Below are positions 24,507-33,831 of a stretch of DNA of 64,000 bases, piece by piece. The translations under genes and the position numbers were made by a program. The notes beneath the pieces are model-generated. The model had not been told where the DNA came from and did not search any database. It saw nothing but the letters and a program-made list of their open reading frames with translations. How positions within the stretch are numbered: the stretch's first letter is position 1; every line of letters begins with the position of its first letter. Origin of the DNA: Mycobacterium sp. EPa45 (lineage in GTDB: Bacteria; Actinomycetota; Actinomycetes; Mycobacteriales; Mycobacteriaceae); the NCBI RefSeq assembly GCF_001021385.1, contig NZ_CP011773.1, positions 1,860,001 through 1,924,000 of the forward strand. The letters run 5' to 3'.

Positions 24507-24914
24507 ATGTCCAAACCGCTGCCCGACGGGCTGCTCGCACTGTTGCGTCGCCCGAGCCCCTGCTTTGTGGCCACTCTGATGCCCGACGGCTCACCGCAGC
24601 TGACAGAGACGTGGGTGACCACCGACGGCGAACACATCGTCATCAACATCGTCGAAGGCATGCAGAAGGCGCGCAATCTGGCCCGCGATCCGCGCATCGC
24701 CGTCAATGTCGTCGACTCGGACGACGTCAACCGCTACTACGCGGTGCGGGGTCACGTGCTGTCGACGACGACCGAGGGAGGCCGCGAAAGCATCGACGAG
24801 ATCTCGCAGAAGTATCTCGGCATGCCGTATCCGAACTTCTCGGGGAATCCCGACGAGACGCGCGTCATCGTCACCATCGCGGCTGACTCGATCACCACAC
24901 CGGCTCGCGACTGA
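24507..24914 (+). CDS. PPOX-class F420-dependent oxidoreductase
   Basis: 135 residues. The split-barrel flavin/deazaflavin fold is indicated by RRPSPCFVATLMPDGSPQLTETWV, the phosphate-binding KARNLARDPRIAVNVVD, and YYAVRGHV. Small proteins of this type in mycobacteria usually bind F420 and reduce or sequester quinone-like or heme-derived molecules. The specific substrate is not predictable. AGGAATTCG precedes the ATG as a weak ribosome-binding site. Confidence 0.85.
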   Translation: MSKPLPDGLLALLRRPSPCFVATLMPDGSPQLTETWVTTDGEHIVINIVEGMQKARNLARDPRIAVNVVDSDDVNRYYAVRGHVLSTTTEGGRESIDEISQKYLGMPYPNFSGNPDETRVIVTIAADSITTPARD

Positions 24915-24947
24915 CGGCACCGGCCGGCGCCCCGTAGTGACCCCGCT

Positions 24948-25496
24948 TCAGGAATGGGCCGTGTTCACGCGTTGGTCGATGAGGCGGTCGATCACCGCCA
25001 GCAGCCCCTCGTCGAGTTCCGTGCGCGGTTGGCCGCCGAGTGCGTTGGACATCGCGTGGTGGTAGAGGCCATCACCGACCAGCTTGATCGTGCGCGCGAC
25101 GTCGCGGTCGCCGATGGCCTCGGTCAGCACGGCCAGCCACTGATCGGAGATCTGCTCGATGGCCGCACGGGCCCGCGGATCACCGGCCTGCTGTAACCGG
25201 GCGACCGCGACCAGTGTGCGATCCAGCGGTGTGTTCGCGTAGTGCGAGGTGCGGATGTAGTGCCGCGCAGGCCCGTCGACCGCCTCGCGCATCTTGTCGA
25301 CGTCGTCGCCGGCCAGCGCGATCAGCCGCTCACACAAGGCTTCGGCGAGTTGGTCCTTGGCCGGGAAGTGATAGAGCAGCCCGCCCTTGGACACTCCAGC
25401 ACGGGCGGCGACGGCGTCGAGCGTGGCGTGGCGCTCGCCGTCGACTGCCAGCGCCTCGGCATACGCGTCGAGAATGCGCTCACGCGAGGTCGCCAT
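24948..25496 (-). CDS. TetR-family repressor of the adjacent MFS transporter
   Basis: 182 residues with a classic N-terminal domain (SRERILDAYAEALAVDGERHATLDAVAARAGVSKGGLLYHFPAKDQLAEAL) and a helical effector domain. It is divergent from the MFS gene across a 91-bp gap containing a 28-bp perfect palindrome. By analogy with QacR/TetR-type pairs, it should repress both genes until it binds a substrate of the pump. Confidence 0.9.
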   Translation of the reverse strand: MATSRERILDAYAEALAVDGERHATLDAVAARAGVSKGGLLYHFPAKDQLAEALCERLIALAGDDVDKMREAVDGPARHYIRTSHYANTPLDRTLVAVARLQQAGDPRARAAIEQISDQWLAVLTEAIGDRDVARTIKLVGDGLYHHAMSNALGGQPRTELDEGLLAVIDRLIDQRVNTAHS

Positions 25497-25517
25497 CCGC
25501 CGAGTTTAATCGGTTTC

Positions 25518-25545
25518 CAACTGTACCGTCCGGACGGTACAGTTG
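25518..25545. promoter_or_regulatory. 28-bp perfect palindrome, TetR operator for the MFS efflux pair
   Basis: Arms CAACTGTACCGTCC and GGACGGTACAGTTG (14 bp each, no spacer) are centred between the TetR ATG (25496) and the MFS GTG (25588). The ACNGTNCG...CGNACNGT character is typical of TetR operators. Confidence 0.85.
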
Positions 25546-25587
25546 AGGGGTCGTGGAATACCAGAACCAATTGATGGAGAGATAACC

Positions 25588-26778
25588 GTGCGCGCCTACG
25601 TCGAGCTCATTCGAGTTCCGGGCGTGGTCAATGTGACCGCCTCACAGCTCTTTGCGCGGCTGCCGCTCGGCATGCTGTCGCTGGCGATCCTGCTGCACGT
25701 CCAGGCCCGCACCGGTTCCTACGCGGTGGCGGGCGCGGTGGTGGCGTTCACCAGCATCGGTGAAGCCCTCGCGATGCCGATGACGGCGCGTCTCCTCGGC
25801 CGGCTCGGGATGATGCCGACCCTGGTGTCGGCTGCCGTGATCAACGCCGTCAGCATGCTCGCGCTGGCCTTCGTCGATGTGCCCACGACGATTCTCATGG
25901 TGTTGGGGTTCCTGATCGGTGCCTCGGTTCCACCGCTGTTGCCCGCGGTCCGCGCGCTATACCCGCAGATGGTGCCGGGAACGGGGCTGCGTGCGATCTT
26001 CGCGCTCGATACCACTGCGCAGGAGCTGATCTGGGTGATCGGCCCGGTCGCCGCCACGTTCCTCGCGTCTGCGATATCGACCGCGATCCCGCTGCTGTTC
26101 TCCGCGGCGGTCACCCTGGTGGGGACCGTCTGGTTCCTGCTCAGTGCGCGCCAGTTCCGGCCGACCATCGTCACCAGCAGAATGGCGTTCGGCAAGGTCC
26201 TGGCCAACCACGCCGTGATCCTGGCCATGATCGCCAGCCTCGCGCTGGTCGCGTCGTTCACGGCCCTGGAAGTCGGCGTGCTCGCGCTCTTCGGTAACCA
26301 CAACCTGTCGGCTGGTGTGGCCCTCGCGGCGACCGGCCTTGGCTCGTTGCTCGGTGGCGTGTTGTTCGGGCATCGCCACCTGGGTGTGCGCGGTCTGGCC
26401 TTGTCGATGGCCGTGGTCGCCGCAGGCACGGCACTGTTCGCGCTGGTTGACGGCTACCCGCTGCAACTTGCCGTGCTGTTCGCGTCCGGGCTGGGCTTCG
26501 CGCCCGCGCTGGCCGCGCTGTACGTGATGGTGTCCCACGAGATCGCCGAAGACTCAACCGCTGAGGCGTTCGGGTGGCTCAACAGCGGCGCTCTGGCCGG
26601 CGGTGCCCTGGGCACCGCGCTCGGCGGCGTTGTCGCGGACGCCTACAGCCCGTTCGCCGTCGTCATGGTCTCGGCCGGGTTGGCCCTGGCCGCCGCGTGT
26701 ACGCCGCTCATCGCACGCACCGCCGGTCCGGTTGGTGGGCTGTCCCGGGAGCCGGCGAAGGTGACATGCGAGGTCTGA
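25588..26778 (+). CDS. MFS transporter
   Basis: 396 residues from GTG 25588, chosen for GGAGAG 6 nt upstream; the open frame reaches 25543, inside the operator. About twelve hydrophobic segments are visible, with the short charged loop RLLGRLGMMPT between helices 2 and 3 corresponding to the MFS A-motif region, and a basic central loop (LLSARQFRPTIVTSRMAFGK). The divergent TetR and operator suggest an efflux pump induced by its substrate. Specificity is not apparent. Confidence 0.85.
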   Translation: MRAYVELIRVPGVVNVTASQLFARLPLGMLSLAILLHVQARTGSYAVAGAVVAFTSIGEALAMPMTARLLGRLGMMPTLVSAAVINAVSMLALAFVDVPTTILMVLGFLIGASVPPLLPAVRALYPQMVPGTGLRAIFALDTTAQELIWVIGPVAATFLASAISTAIPLLFSAAVTLVGTVWFLLSARQFRPTIVTSRMAFGKVLANHAVILAMIASLALVASFTALEVGVLALFGNHNLSAGVALAATGLGSLLGGVLFGHRHLGVRGLALSMAVVAAGTALFALVDGYPLQLAVLFASGLGFAPALAALYVMVSHEIAEDSTAEAFGWLNSGALAGGALGTALGGVVADAYSPFAVVMVSAGLALAAACTPLIARTAGPVGGLSREPAKVTCEV

Positions 26779-26779
26779 G

Positions 26780-28153
26780 CTAGCCGTGTCCGATGCGCAG
26801 TAGCTCGGCGACGCTGGTGAGCTTCACCCGAGGCCGGCCGTGCGGCTCGCCCGCGCCGCGCTCGTGCGCGTCGATCAGCTTCCAATGGTCATCGGTGACC
26901 AGCTTGGGCTGACGCGACAGGAGCCACTCGACCAGCGTCTCACCATGGTCGTCACCGAAGTCGCCGAGCGTGCGCCCGTCGAGGTCGGCCAGCAGCGTCG
27001 CGACGGTGTCCGCCGAATCCTTCTTGTTGCTGCCGATGACACCCGACGGTCCGCGCTTGATCCAGCCGACCACATATTCGTTGGCGCTGCCCTCGACGCG
27101 ACCGTCGGTGTGCGGGATGGTGCCCGAGCGGTCGTCGAACGGCAGACCCGGCGTCGCGATGCCGCGGTAGCCGACCGCACGCACCACGAGCTGGGCGGGC
27201 AGTTCCTCCCGCGCCCCGGTGTCCTTCGCGACGATCCGGCCGCCCTCGTCGACGAGCTCGTTGCGGCCCAGCACCACCGACTCGACGCGGCCGTCGCCCT
27301 TGATCTCGATGGGCGAGGTCCGGAAACGGAACACGATGCGGCGCTTGGCTCCTCGCGGTTCGGTACTGGCATAGCCACGCAGCACCTTGATGTTCAGCTT
27401 GGCGGTCTTGCCCGCCGCCTCGAGCTGTTCGTCGGTGATCGAGTCGAAGTCAGCGGGGTCGACGATGACGTCCACGTCCGCCATGGCCTCCAGGTCGCCC
27501 AGCTCCCGCAGCTCCAGGGTGGTGAACGTGGCCTGCAACGGTCCGCGGCGGCCGATCACGACGACCTCCTCGACACCCTGCCCGTGCAGAAGGTCGAGCG
27601 CGTGGTCGGCAATATCGGATTTCGCGAGCTCGCGCGGATCGCTGACGAGGATGCGCGCGACGTCGAGCGCCACGTTGCCGTTGCCGATGACCACCGCACG
27701 ATGGCCGCCGAGGTCCGGCGACATTTCGCCGAAGTGCGGGTGCGCGTTGTACCAACCGACGAAGTCGACGGCGGCGACGCTTCCCGGCAGTTCCTCGCCC
27801 GGGATACCGAGCGGGCGGTCGGACTGCGCCCCGATCGCGTACACGACGGCGTCGTACTTCTGCGCGAGCTCCTCGGCCTGTACGTGCTCGCCGACGCGGA
27901 TGTTGCCGAAGAACCGGAACCTCTCGTCGACGGAGGTCTTCTCGAATTGGGCACTGATGGTCTTGATCTTGGGATGGTCGGGCGCCACGCCAGAACGCAC
28001 CAGACCGAAGGGGGTGGGCAGCATTTCGAGCATGTCGACATGGACATCAGGGCCGCCGGCGGCAACCGAACTGTCCGCGAACTTCAGCAGCGACGCCGCC
28101 GCGAAGTATCCGGAGGGGCCTGCACCTACGATCGCGACAAAGTAAGGACGCAT
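26780..28153 (-). CDS. fprA: NADPH-ferredoxin reductase FprA
   Basis: 457 residues from ATG 28153, matching the about 456 residues of mycobacterial FprA; the upstream extension to 28201 is not conserved-looking. It binds FAD at the N-terminus (VAIVGAGPSGYFAAASLL) and NADPH in the middle (VVIGNGNVALDVARIL, then VVIGRRGPLQATFT), with a C-terminal ATP.GLPFD...YVVGWIKRGPSGVIG flavin-binding block, as in adrenodoxin reductase. It supplies electrons to ferredoxins, including those serving P450s such as the two in this window. It is divergent from prfB. Confidence 0.95.
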   Translation of the reverse strand: MRPYFVAIVGAGPSGYFAAASLLKFADSSVAAGGPDVHVDMLEMLPTPFGLVRSGVAPDHPKIKTISAQFEKTSVDERFRFFGNIRVGEHVQAEELAQKYDAVVYAIGAQSDRPLGIPGEELPGSVAAVDFVGWYNAHPHFGEMSPDLGGHRAVVIGNGNVALDVARILVSDPRELAKSDIADHALDLLHGQGVEEVVVIGRRGPLQATFTTLELRELGDLEAMADVDVIVDPADFDSITDEQLEAAGKTAKLNIKVLRGYASTEPRGAKRRIVFRFRTSPIEIKGDGRVESVVLGRNELVDEGGRIVAKDTGAREELPAQLVVRAVGYRGIATPGLPFDDRSGTIPHTDGRVEGSANEYVVGWIKRGPSGVIGSNKKDSADTVATLLADLDGRTLGDFGDDHGETLVEWLLSRQPKLVTDDHWKLIDAHERGAGEPHGRPRVKLTSVAELLRIGHG

Positions 28154-28325
28154 CCTCGCGCTTTCTGTCCGGACCCGGCTGCGCGCAAGGGGCTGTCGCA
28201 TCGCAGTCGAGAAGCACCGCTATGGGCTGAGCGGCGCCACATCCTGGTTACCACTGTGATGCTAGTCGCGTGACCGGCGGGGCAACTCAGGAGCCGCCGT
28301 GGATCACAACGTGTCACGGCGCCGG

Positions 28326-28331
28326 TAACCT
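28326..28331 (+). promoter_or_regulatory. Possible -10 element (TAACCT) for prfB, implying leaderless mRNA
   Basis: TAACCT fits the mycobacterial TANNNT consensus and ends 8 nt before the GTG of prfB. Transcription would then start at or just before the start codon, and the GAGGAG in between lies too close to the GTG to act as a normal ribosome-binding site. Confidence 0.4.
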
Positions 28332-28339
28332 GAGGAGCC

Positions 28340-29458
28340 GTGGACCTCGATCGTCAGTCAGATATCGCCGCCCTCGACACCACCCTGACAACGGTGGAGC
28401 GAGTGCTCGACATCGATGGGCTGCGCGCGAAGATCGAGAAGCTCGAACACGAAGCCGCCGACCCGAATCTGTGGAACGACCAGAGCCACGCCCAGCAGGT
28501 CACCAGCGAGCTGTCCCACGCCCAGGGTGAGCTGCGCCGCGTCGAAGGCCTGCGCAGCCGCCTGGATGATCTGCCGGTGCTCTACGAGATGGCCGCCGAG
28601 GAAGAGGGTGCGGGTGCGGCAGACGCCCTGGCCGAGGCCGACGCCGAGCTGAAGTCGCTGCAGGCCGACATCGAGCAGCTGGAGGTTCGGACCCTGCTGT
28701 CCGGCGAGTATGACGAGCGCGAGGCGCTGGTCACCATCCGTTCCGGCGCCGGTGGCGTGGACGCCGCCGACTGGGCCGAGATGCTGATGCGGATGTACAT
28801 CCGCTGGGCCGAACAGCACAACTACGGCGTCGAGGTCTTCGATACGTCCTACGCCGAAGAGGCCGGCATCAAGAGCGCGACGTTCGCCGTGCACGCTCCC
28901 TATGCCTACGGCACGTTGTCGGTCGAGCAGGGCACCCACCGGCTGGTGCGGATCAGCCCGTTCGACAACCAGAACCGGCGGCAGACCTCGTTCGCCGACG
29001 TCGAGGTGCTGCCGGTTACCGAGACCACCGACCACATCGACATCCCCGAGCAGGATGTGCGCGTCGACGTCTACCGCTCCAGCGGTCCCGGCGGCCAGTC
29101 CGTCAACACCACCGACTCGGCGGTTCGACTGACCCACATTCCCACCGGCATCGTTGTCACCTGCCAGAACGAGAAGTCGCAGCTGCAGAACAAGGTTTCT
29201 GCGATGCGTGTTCTGCAGGCCAAGCTCCTGGAGCGCAAACGCCACGAAGAGCGCGCCGAGCTCGACGCGCTCAAGGGTGACGGCGGGAGTTCCTGGGGCA
29301 ACCAGATGCGCTCCTACGTTCTGCACCCCTACCAAATGGTCAAGGATCTGCGCACCGAATACGAGGTCGGCAATCCTTCGGCGGTACTGGATGGGGACAT
29401 CGACGGATTCCTGGAAGCGGGGATCCGGTGGCGCAACCGGCGAGATGACGACGAATAG
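28340..29458 (+). CDS. prfB: Peptide chain release factor 2 (RF2)
   Basis: 372 residues from GTG 28340. It releases nascent chains at UGA and UAA. The SPF anticodon-like tripeptide is in [12 protein letters not shown] and the catalytic GGQ in [20 protein letters not shown]. The frame is continuous, so unlike in E. coli there is no programmed +1 frameshift at an early UGA. It overlaps the mechanosensitive channel gene by 14 bp and begins the conserved block through smpB. Confidence 0.97.
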   Translation: MDLDRQSDIAALDTTLTTVERVLDIDGLRAKIEKLEHEAADPNLWNDQSHAQQVTSELSHAQGELRRVEGLRSRLDDLPVLYEMAAEEEGAGAADALAEADAELKSLQADIEQLEVRTLLSGEYDEREALVTIRSGAGGVDAADWAEMLMRMYIRWAEQHNYGVEVFDTSYAEEAGIKSATFAVHAPYAYGTLSVEQGTHRLVRISPFDNQNRRQTSFADVEVLPVTETTDHIDIPEQDVRVDVYRSSGPGGQSVNTTDSAVRLTHIPTGIVVTCQNEKSQLQNKVSAMRVLQAKLLERKRHEERAELDALKGDGGSSWGNQMRSYVLHPYQMVKDLRTEYEVGNPSAVLDGDIDGFLEAGIRWRNRRDDDE

Positions 29459-30416
29459 CTATCTGGCGTTCCCGTTCTCCGCGCGTTGGCATGACTTCTG
29501 GCATGGCAACGTCGGCGAGTGGATCCTGACCCGCGGCCTGCGCATTGCGCTGCTGCTCATCGGCGGCCTCCTTGCGGCCCGGTTCATCCAGTGGGGCACC
29601 CAGAAGATCTCCCGGCGCATCGACGCCAGCTTCCGCGAGAGCGATGCCCTGGTCCGCTCGGAAAGCGCCAAGCACCGGCAGGCCGTCGCGTCCGTCATCT
29701 CCTATGTGGCGATCGCCCTGCTCGCCGTGATGGTGGTCGTCGAGGTCACCGACGTGCTCGCGGTTCCGGTGAGCTCGCTGGTGGCGCCCGCTGCCGTGCT
29801 GGGCGCGGCGCTCGGTTTCGGCGCGCAGCGCATCGTGCAGGACCTGCTGTCGGGGTTCTTCATCATCACCGAAAAGCAATACGGATTCGGCGATCTGGTG
29901 TCGCTGACGGTGGCCGGCATTGCCAAGGAGGCGACCGGCACCGTCGAGGACGTCACCCTGCGCATCACCAAGTTGCGCTCCCCGGAAGGTGAAGTCCTGA
30001 CCATCCCCAACGGGCAGATCGTCAAGACCCAGAACCTGTCCAAGGACTGGGCGCGAGCCGTCATCGACATCCCGGTGCCGACCACATCCGACCTCAACCG
30101 CGTGAACGACGTGCTGCATGGGGTATCCGAGAAGGCGATCAAGGACCCCGGGCTGAAGGACCTGCTTCTGGACGCCCCACAGCTGATGGGAGTGGAAAGC
30201 ATCGAACTCGACACCGTCAACCTGCGCATGGTGGCGCGCACGCTGCCCGGTAAACAGTTCGAAGTCGGCCGCAAGCTGCGGGTGCTGGTGATCGCGTCGC
30301 TGATGCGCGCCGGCATCGCCAGCCCGGCAGACGGCTCGCCGATGGTCGAGGCCCTTGTGCACCCGGCGACCGCGGACGACGCCGCCGGAACCCAGGGGCC
30401 GGTGGACCCGAAGTGA
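29445..30416 (+). CDS. MscS-family mechanosensitive ion channel
   Basis: 323 residues from ATG 29445, which overlaps the 3' end of prfB out of frame. Membrane helices lie around residues 22-40, 65-90 and 95-125. The pore-lining/beta-domain boundary reads [35 protein letters not shown], the diagnostic MscS signature, followed by [35 protein letters not shown]. It should release solutes on hypo-osmotic shock. It is positioned like Rv3104c in the prfB-ftsEX block, so a link to envelope tension during division is possible. Confidence 0.9.
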   Translation: MTTNSYLAFPFSARWHDFWHGNVGEWILTRGLRIALLLIGGLLAARFIQWGTQKISRRIDASFRESDALVRSESAKHRQAVASVISYVAIALLAVMVVVEVTDVLAVPVSSLVAPAAVLGAALGFGAQRIVQDLLSGFFIITEKQYGFGDLVSLTVAGIAKEATGTVEDVTLRITKLRSPEGEVLTIPNGQIVKTQNLSKDWARAVIDIPVPTTSDLNRVNDVLHGVSEKAIKDPGLKDLLLDAPQLMGVESIELDTVNLRMVARTLPGKQFEVGRKLRVLVIASLMRAGIASPADGSPMVEALVHPATADDAAGTQGPVDPK

Positions 30417-30874
30417 AGCTGAAGCCGACACCCCGAGAAGGCCGCGGCTGGCCGCACTACATCTTCTGGGGCCGCATGCGTACGTCCACTGCCGCGCTGC
30501 TGGCCGCGTTCATCGCCGTCTGGTGGCTGTATGCGACGTATCAGCCGGAATCCGCCGCGCCGGTGGCGCCGAACACCCAGGTGGTGCCGCCCGGCTTCGT
30601 GCCCGACCCGTCCTACACGTGGGTGCCGCGCACCGATGTCCGGGACCGCACCACGACCACGCGGACGACGACCACGACAACGACGGAGACAACGACGCCG
30701 ACGGAGACCACGACCCCGACCACGTCACCCACGTCGCCGACCTCCACGACGTCGCCCGGTCCGGCGCCGTTCCAGATCCCCGGGTTGCCCACACCGACCC
30801 CGTCACCTGCGCCGGTTCCGACGCCGGCGCCGGGGCAGGGGCCGATGGTGACGCCCGCGGCTCCGACGCAGTAA
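30413..30874 (+). CDS. Pro/Thr-rich single-pass membrane protein (Rv3103c-like)
   Basis: 153 residues from GTG 30413, coupled to the channel gene by GTGA overlap. A short basic N-terminus precedes one membrane helix ([17 protein letters not shown], about residues 25-41), and the rest is an extracytoplasmic Thr/Pro-rich stalk with long runs of ACG-type threonine codons ([17 protein letters not shown]...). No enzyme domain is visible. The conserved place before ftsE suggests a wall-spanning accessory protein of the FtsEX/channel group. The low-complexity region may be O-mannosylated. Confidence 0.85.
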   Translation: MKLKPTPREGRGWPHYIFWGRMRTSTAALLAAFIAVWWLYATYQPESAAPVAPNTQVVPPGFVPDPSYTWVPRTDVRDRTTTTRTTTTTTTETTTPTETTTPTTSPTSPTSTTSPGPAPFQIPGLPTPTPSPAPVPTPAPGQGPMVTPAAPTQ

Positions 30875-30914
30875 TCGGTCGCCCGCCGTCGGACGGCTAC
30901 ACTGGCGTGCCGTG

Positions 30915-31604
30915 ATGATCACCCTCGACCATGTCAGTAAGCAGTACAAGTCGTCGGCACGGCCAGCCCTCGACAATGTCAGCGTCAAGATCGACAAGGG
31001 TGAGTTCGTCTTCCTCATCGGGCCGTCCGGTTCCGGCAAGTCCACGTTCATGCGGCTGCTGCTGGCCGAGGAAACGCCCACCTCCGGTGATCTGCAGGTG
31101 TCGAAGTTCCACGTCAACAAACTGTCGGGCCGGCAGGTGCCCAAACTGCGTCAGGTGATCGGCTGCGTATTTCAGGACTTCCGGCTGCTGCAGCAGAAAT
31201 CGGTGTTCGAGAATGTCGCCTTCGCGCTGGAGGTGATCGGCAAGAAGCCCGACACCATCAACCGTGTGGTGCCCGAGGTCCTGGAGATGGTGGGGTTGTC
31301 CGGTAAGGCCAACCGGCTGCCTGCCGAGCTCTCCGGCGGTGAGCAGCAGCGCGTGGCGATCGCGCGGGCCTTCGTCAACCGCCCGCTGGTGTTGCTGGCC
31401 GACGAGCCCACCGGCAACCTGGACCCAGAGACCAGTAAGGACATCATGGATCTGCTCGAGCGGATCAACCGCACGGGTACCACCGTGTTGATGGCCACCC
31501 ACGACCACCACATCGTCGACTCCATGCGCCAGCGCGTGGTGGAGCTGTCCCTGGGCAGACTCGTCCGCGATGAGCAGCGTGGTGTCTACGGAATGGATCG
31601 TTAA
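30915..31604 (+). CDS. ftsE: Cell division ATP-binding protein FtsE
   Basis: 229 residues from ATG 30915 (a GTG three bases earlier is possible). Walker [11 protein letters not shown]-loop VFQDFRLL, signature LSGGEQQR, Walker B VLLADEP and switch ATHDHH are all intact. With FtsX it forms an ABC-type complex that controls periplasmic peptidoglycan hydrolases (RipC in mycobacteria) during division. The ftsX start follows immediately after its stop. Confidence 0.96.
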   Translation: MITLDHVSKQYKSSARPALDNVSVKIDKGEFVFLIGPSGSGKSTFMRLLLAEETPTSGDLQVSKFHVNKLSGRQVPKLRQVIGCVFQDFRLLQQKSVFENVAFALEVIGKKPDTINRVVPEVLEMVGLSGKANRLPAELSGGEQQRVAIARAFVNRPLVLLADEPTGNLDPETSKDIMDLLERINRTGTTVLMATHDHHIVDSMRQRVVELSLGRLVRDEQRGVYGMDR

Positions 31605-32498
31605 GTGCGCTTCGGCTTCCTAGTCAACGAGGTCTTCACCGGGCTTCGCCGCAACGTCACCATGACGGTGGCCATGATTCTCACCACGGCCATCTCGATC
31701 GGCCTGTTCGGTGGTGGTCTGCTGGTGGTGCGGCTCGCCGACCACTCGCGCAACATCTACCTCGACCGCGTCGAGACCCAGGTGTTCTTGACCAACGACG
31801 TGTCGGCCAACGACCCCACCTGTGACGCAGACCCCTGTAAGGCGTTGCGCGCCAAGATCGAAGCCCGCAACGACGTGCGTTCGGTTCGGTTCCTGAACCG
31901 CGACGACGCCTACAACGACGCCACCCGCAAGTTCCCGCAGTACAAGGACGTCGCGAGCAAGGACTCGTTCCCGGCGTCGTTCATCGTCAAGTTGGACAAC
32001 CCTGAGCAGCACAAGGATTTCGACGCCGCGATGGTGGGCCAGCCCGGTGTGCTCAACGTGCTGAATCAGAAAGAGCTGATCGACCGGCTCTTCGCGGTGC
32101 TCGACGGGCTGTCGGCCGCCGCGTTCGCGGTCGCGGTGGTCCAGGCGATCGGTGCGATCCTGTTGATCGCCAACATGGTTCAAGTCGCGGCTTACACCAG
32201 GCGCACGGAGATCGGGATCATGCGGATGGTGGGTGCCACGCGGTGGTACACGCAGCTGCCGTTCCTCTTGGAGGCGGTGCTGGCGGCGACCATCGGTGTC
32301 GTGATCGCGATCGTCGGGTTGATCGTGGTGCGAGCGGCGTTCCTGGAGAACGCGCTCAACCAGTTCTATCAAGCCAATCTGATCGCCCGGATCGACTACG
32401 CCGACATCCTCTACATATCGCCGATCATGTTCGGCGTCGGCGTGTTGATGGCCGGTCTCACCGGCTACGTCACGCTGCGCCTCTATGTGCGGCGGTAG
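31605..32498 (+). CDS. ftsX: Cell division membrane protein FtsX
   Basis: 297 residues, GTG 31605 directly abutting the ftsE stop. Four membrane helices are visible: one near residues 20-43, a large extracytoplasmic loop with a Cys-x5-Cys pair ([10 protein letters not shown]), then three helices from about residue 170 with [31 protein letters not shown], the FtsX-family coupling segment. The loop is where RipC-type hydrolases are engaged. It overlaps nothing, and smpB begins 2 bp later. Confidence 0.95.
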   Translation: MRFGFLVNEVFTGLRRNVTMTVAMILTTAISIGLFGGGLLVVRLADHSRNIYLDRVETQVFLTNDVSANDPTCDADPCKALRAKIEARNDVRSVRFLNRDDAYNDATRKFPQYKDVASKDSFPASFIVKLDNPEQHKDFDAAMVGQPGVLNVLNQKELIDRLFAVLDGLSAAAFAVAVVQAIGAILLIANMVQVAAYTRRTEIGIMRMVGATRWYTQLPFLLEAVLAATIGVVIAIVGLIVVRAAFLENALNQFYQANLIARIDYADILYISPIMFGVGVLMAGLTGYVTLRLYVRR

Positions 32499-32500
32499 CG

Positions 32501-32989
32501 GTGGCCAAGAATCCGGAGAAGAAGCCAGAGCGCAAGATCGTCGCCTCCAATCGCAAGGCGCGGCACAACTATTCGATCCTCGACACCTACGAGGCCGGCG
32601 TCGTCTTGCAGGGCACCGAGGTCAAGAGCCTGCGGGAGGGTCACGCATCGCTGGCCGATGCGTTCGCGACCGTCGACGACGGCGAGATCTGGCTGCGCAA
32701 TTTGCACATCCCGGAATATCACCACGGCACCTGGACCAATCACGCGCCGCGACGCAACCGCAAACTGCTGCTGCACCGCAGCCAGATCGACACGCTGGTG
32801 GGGAAGATCCGCGATGGCAACCTCACCCTGGTGCCGTTATCGCTGTACTTTTCCGACGGCAAGGTCAAGGTCGAGTTGGCGTTGGCTCGCGGCAAGCAGG
32901 CGCATGACAAGCGCCAGGATCTGGCCAAGCGCGACGCCCAGCGTGAAGTGATCCGGGAACTCGGCCGCCGGGCCAAAGGCAAGCTCTGA
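32501..32989 (+). CDS. smpB: SsrA-binding protein SmpB
   Basis: 162 residues from GTG 32501. [58 protein letters not shown] and the basic C-terminal tail ([17 protein letters not shown]) are typical. It binds the tRNA-like part of tmRNA and brings it to stalled ribosomes; its partner ssrA is 5 kb downstream on the same strand. Its stop overlaps the proposed CTG start of the transporter gene by four bases (CTGA). Confidence 0.96.
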   Translation: MAKNPEKKPERKIVASNRKARHNYSILDTYEAGVVLQGTEVKSLREGHASLADAFATVDDGEIWLRNLHIPEYHHGTWTNHAPRRNRKLLLHRSQIDTLVGKIRDGNLTLVPLSLYFSDGKVKVELALARGKQAHDKRQDLAKRDAQREVIRELGRRAKGKL

Positions 32990-33831
32990 TCGGGATCCTG
33001 CTCGCGCTCGCATCGGCAATCGGTTACGGCGTCAGCGATTTCGTCGGCGGCATCGCGGCGCGACGGGTGGCCGCGCTGCGGGTCGTGGTGGTGTCCTATC
33101 CGCTGGCGATGGTCCTGCTCGGGGTCCTGGCGCTGGTCGTCGGTGGTGCGGTGTCAACGCCGGCGGTGGTGTGGGGCCTGCTGTGCGGGGTGAGCCAGGC
33201 GTTCGGCGTGTGGTGGTTCTACGCCGCGTTGGGTGCCGGCCCGATCTCGGTCGTGTCGCCGCTGACCGCGGTCCTGGTGGCTGCGGTGCCCGTCAGCGTG
33301 GGACTTGCGATGGGGGAGCGGCCCGGTGTGGTCGCCGGGGTGGGCACCGTCCTGGCGTTGATCGCCGTCGTCTTGGTCAGCCGCCAGGCCACCGACGAGG
33401 ACGTACACCCGCACAGGTTCACCGCGACCGTGGCGTGGCTGACGATCGGCTCGGGTCTGGCGTTCGGGCTGAATTTCGTTCTCCTGCATCAAGCCCCAGC
33501 CGATGCTCACCTCTGGCCGCTGTTCTTTGCGCGGGTGTCGGCTACGGCGATCGTGTTCCTGGTGGCCGTATCCAGTGGCAATTTCGTAGCGCCACGGGGG
33601 TTTCCGCTGAAGATGGCGGTGTTGGCCGCGCTGTTGGATACCGCTGCCAATATCGCGACGCTGCTGGCGCTGCAGGCCTCGATGCTGTCGTTGGCCAGTG
33701 TGCTGATGTCGCTTTATCCGGCGGCAACGGTGCTACTGGCGATCGTGGTGCTGCGCGAGCGGGTCACCCGCTGGCAGGTGCTGGGTATGGTGCTGGCGTT
33801 GGTCGCCGTCGGGATGATCTCGGTCCGCTAG
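32986..33831 (+). CDS. DMT/EamA-family transporter, probable CTG start
   Basis: 281 residues if begun at CTG 32986. The first standard start, GTG 33067, would remove the first membrane helix ([23 protein letters not shown]), a conserved EamA feature. The frame is open back to a stop at 32944-32946 with no ATG, GTG or TTG before 33067. CTG 32986 forms a CTGA overlap with the smpB stop, parallel to the ATGA and GTGA overlaps common here, and AAAGG lies 6 nt upstream. Ten helices in two repeats are visible, ending [42 protein letters not shown]. Probably a metabolite exporter; substrate unknown. Confidence 0.75.
   Translation: MIGILLALASAIGYGVSDFVGGIAARRVAALRVVVVSYPLAMVLLGVLALVVGGAVSTPAVVWGLLCGVSQAFGVWWFYAALGAGPISVVSPLTAVLVAAVPVSVGLAMGERPGVVAGVGTVLALIAVVLVSRQATDEDVHPHRFTATVAWLTIGSGLAFGLNFVLLHQAPADAHLWPLFFARVSATAIVFLVAVSSGNFVAPRGFPLKMAVLAALLDTAANIATLLALQASMLSLASVLMSLYPAATVLLAIVVLRERVTRWQVLGMVLALVAVGMISVR

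Noticed and set aside
28340..28440. Possible programmed +1 frameshift in prfB
   Set aside because: The RF2 frame is continuous from GTG 28340 with no early in-frame TGA, so no frameshift site exists.
28358..29335. Minus-strand open frame opposite prfB
   Set aside because: Antisense shadow of a highly conserved translation factor; Gly/Val/Leu-rich without motifs.
30650..30760. Short tandem repeats resembling a CRISPR or VNTR
   Set aside because: The repeats are ACG/ACC threonine codons inside a reading frame coding for a Thr-rich stalk; there are no spacers.
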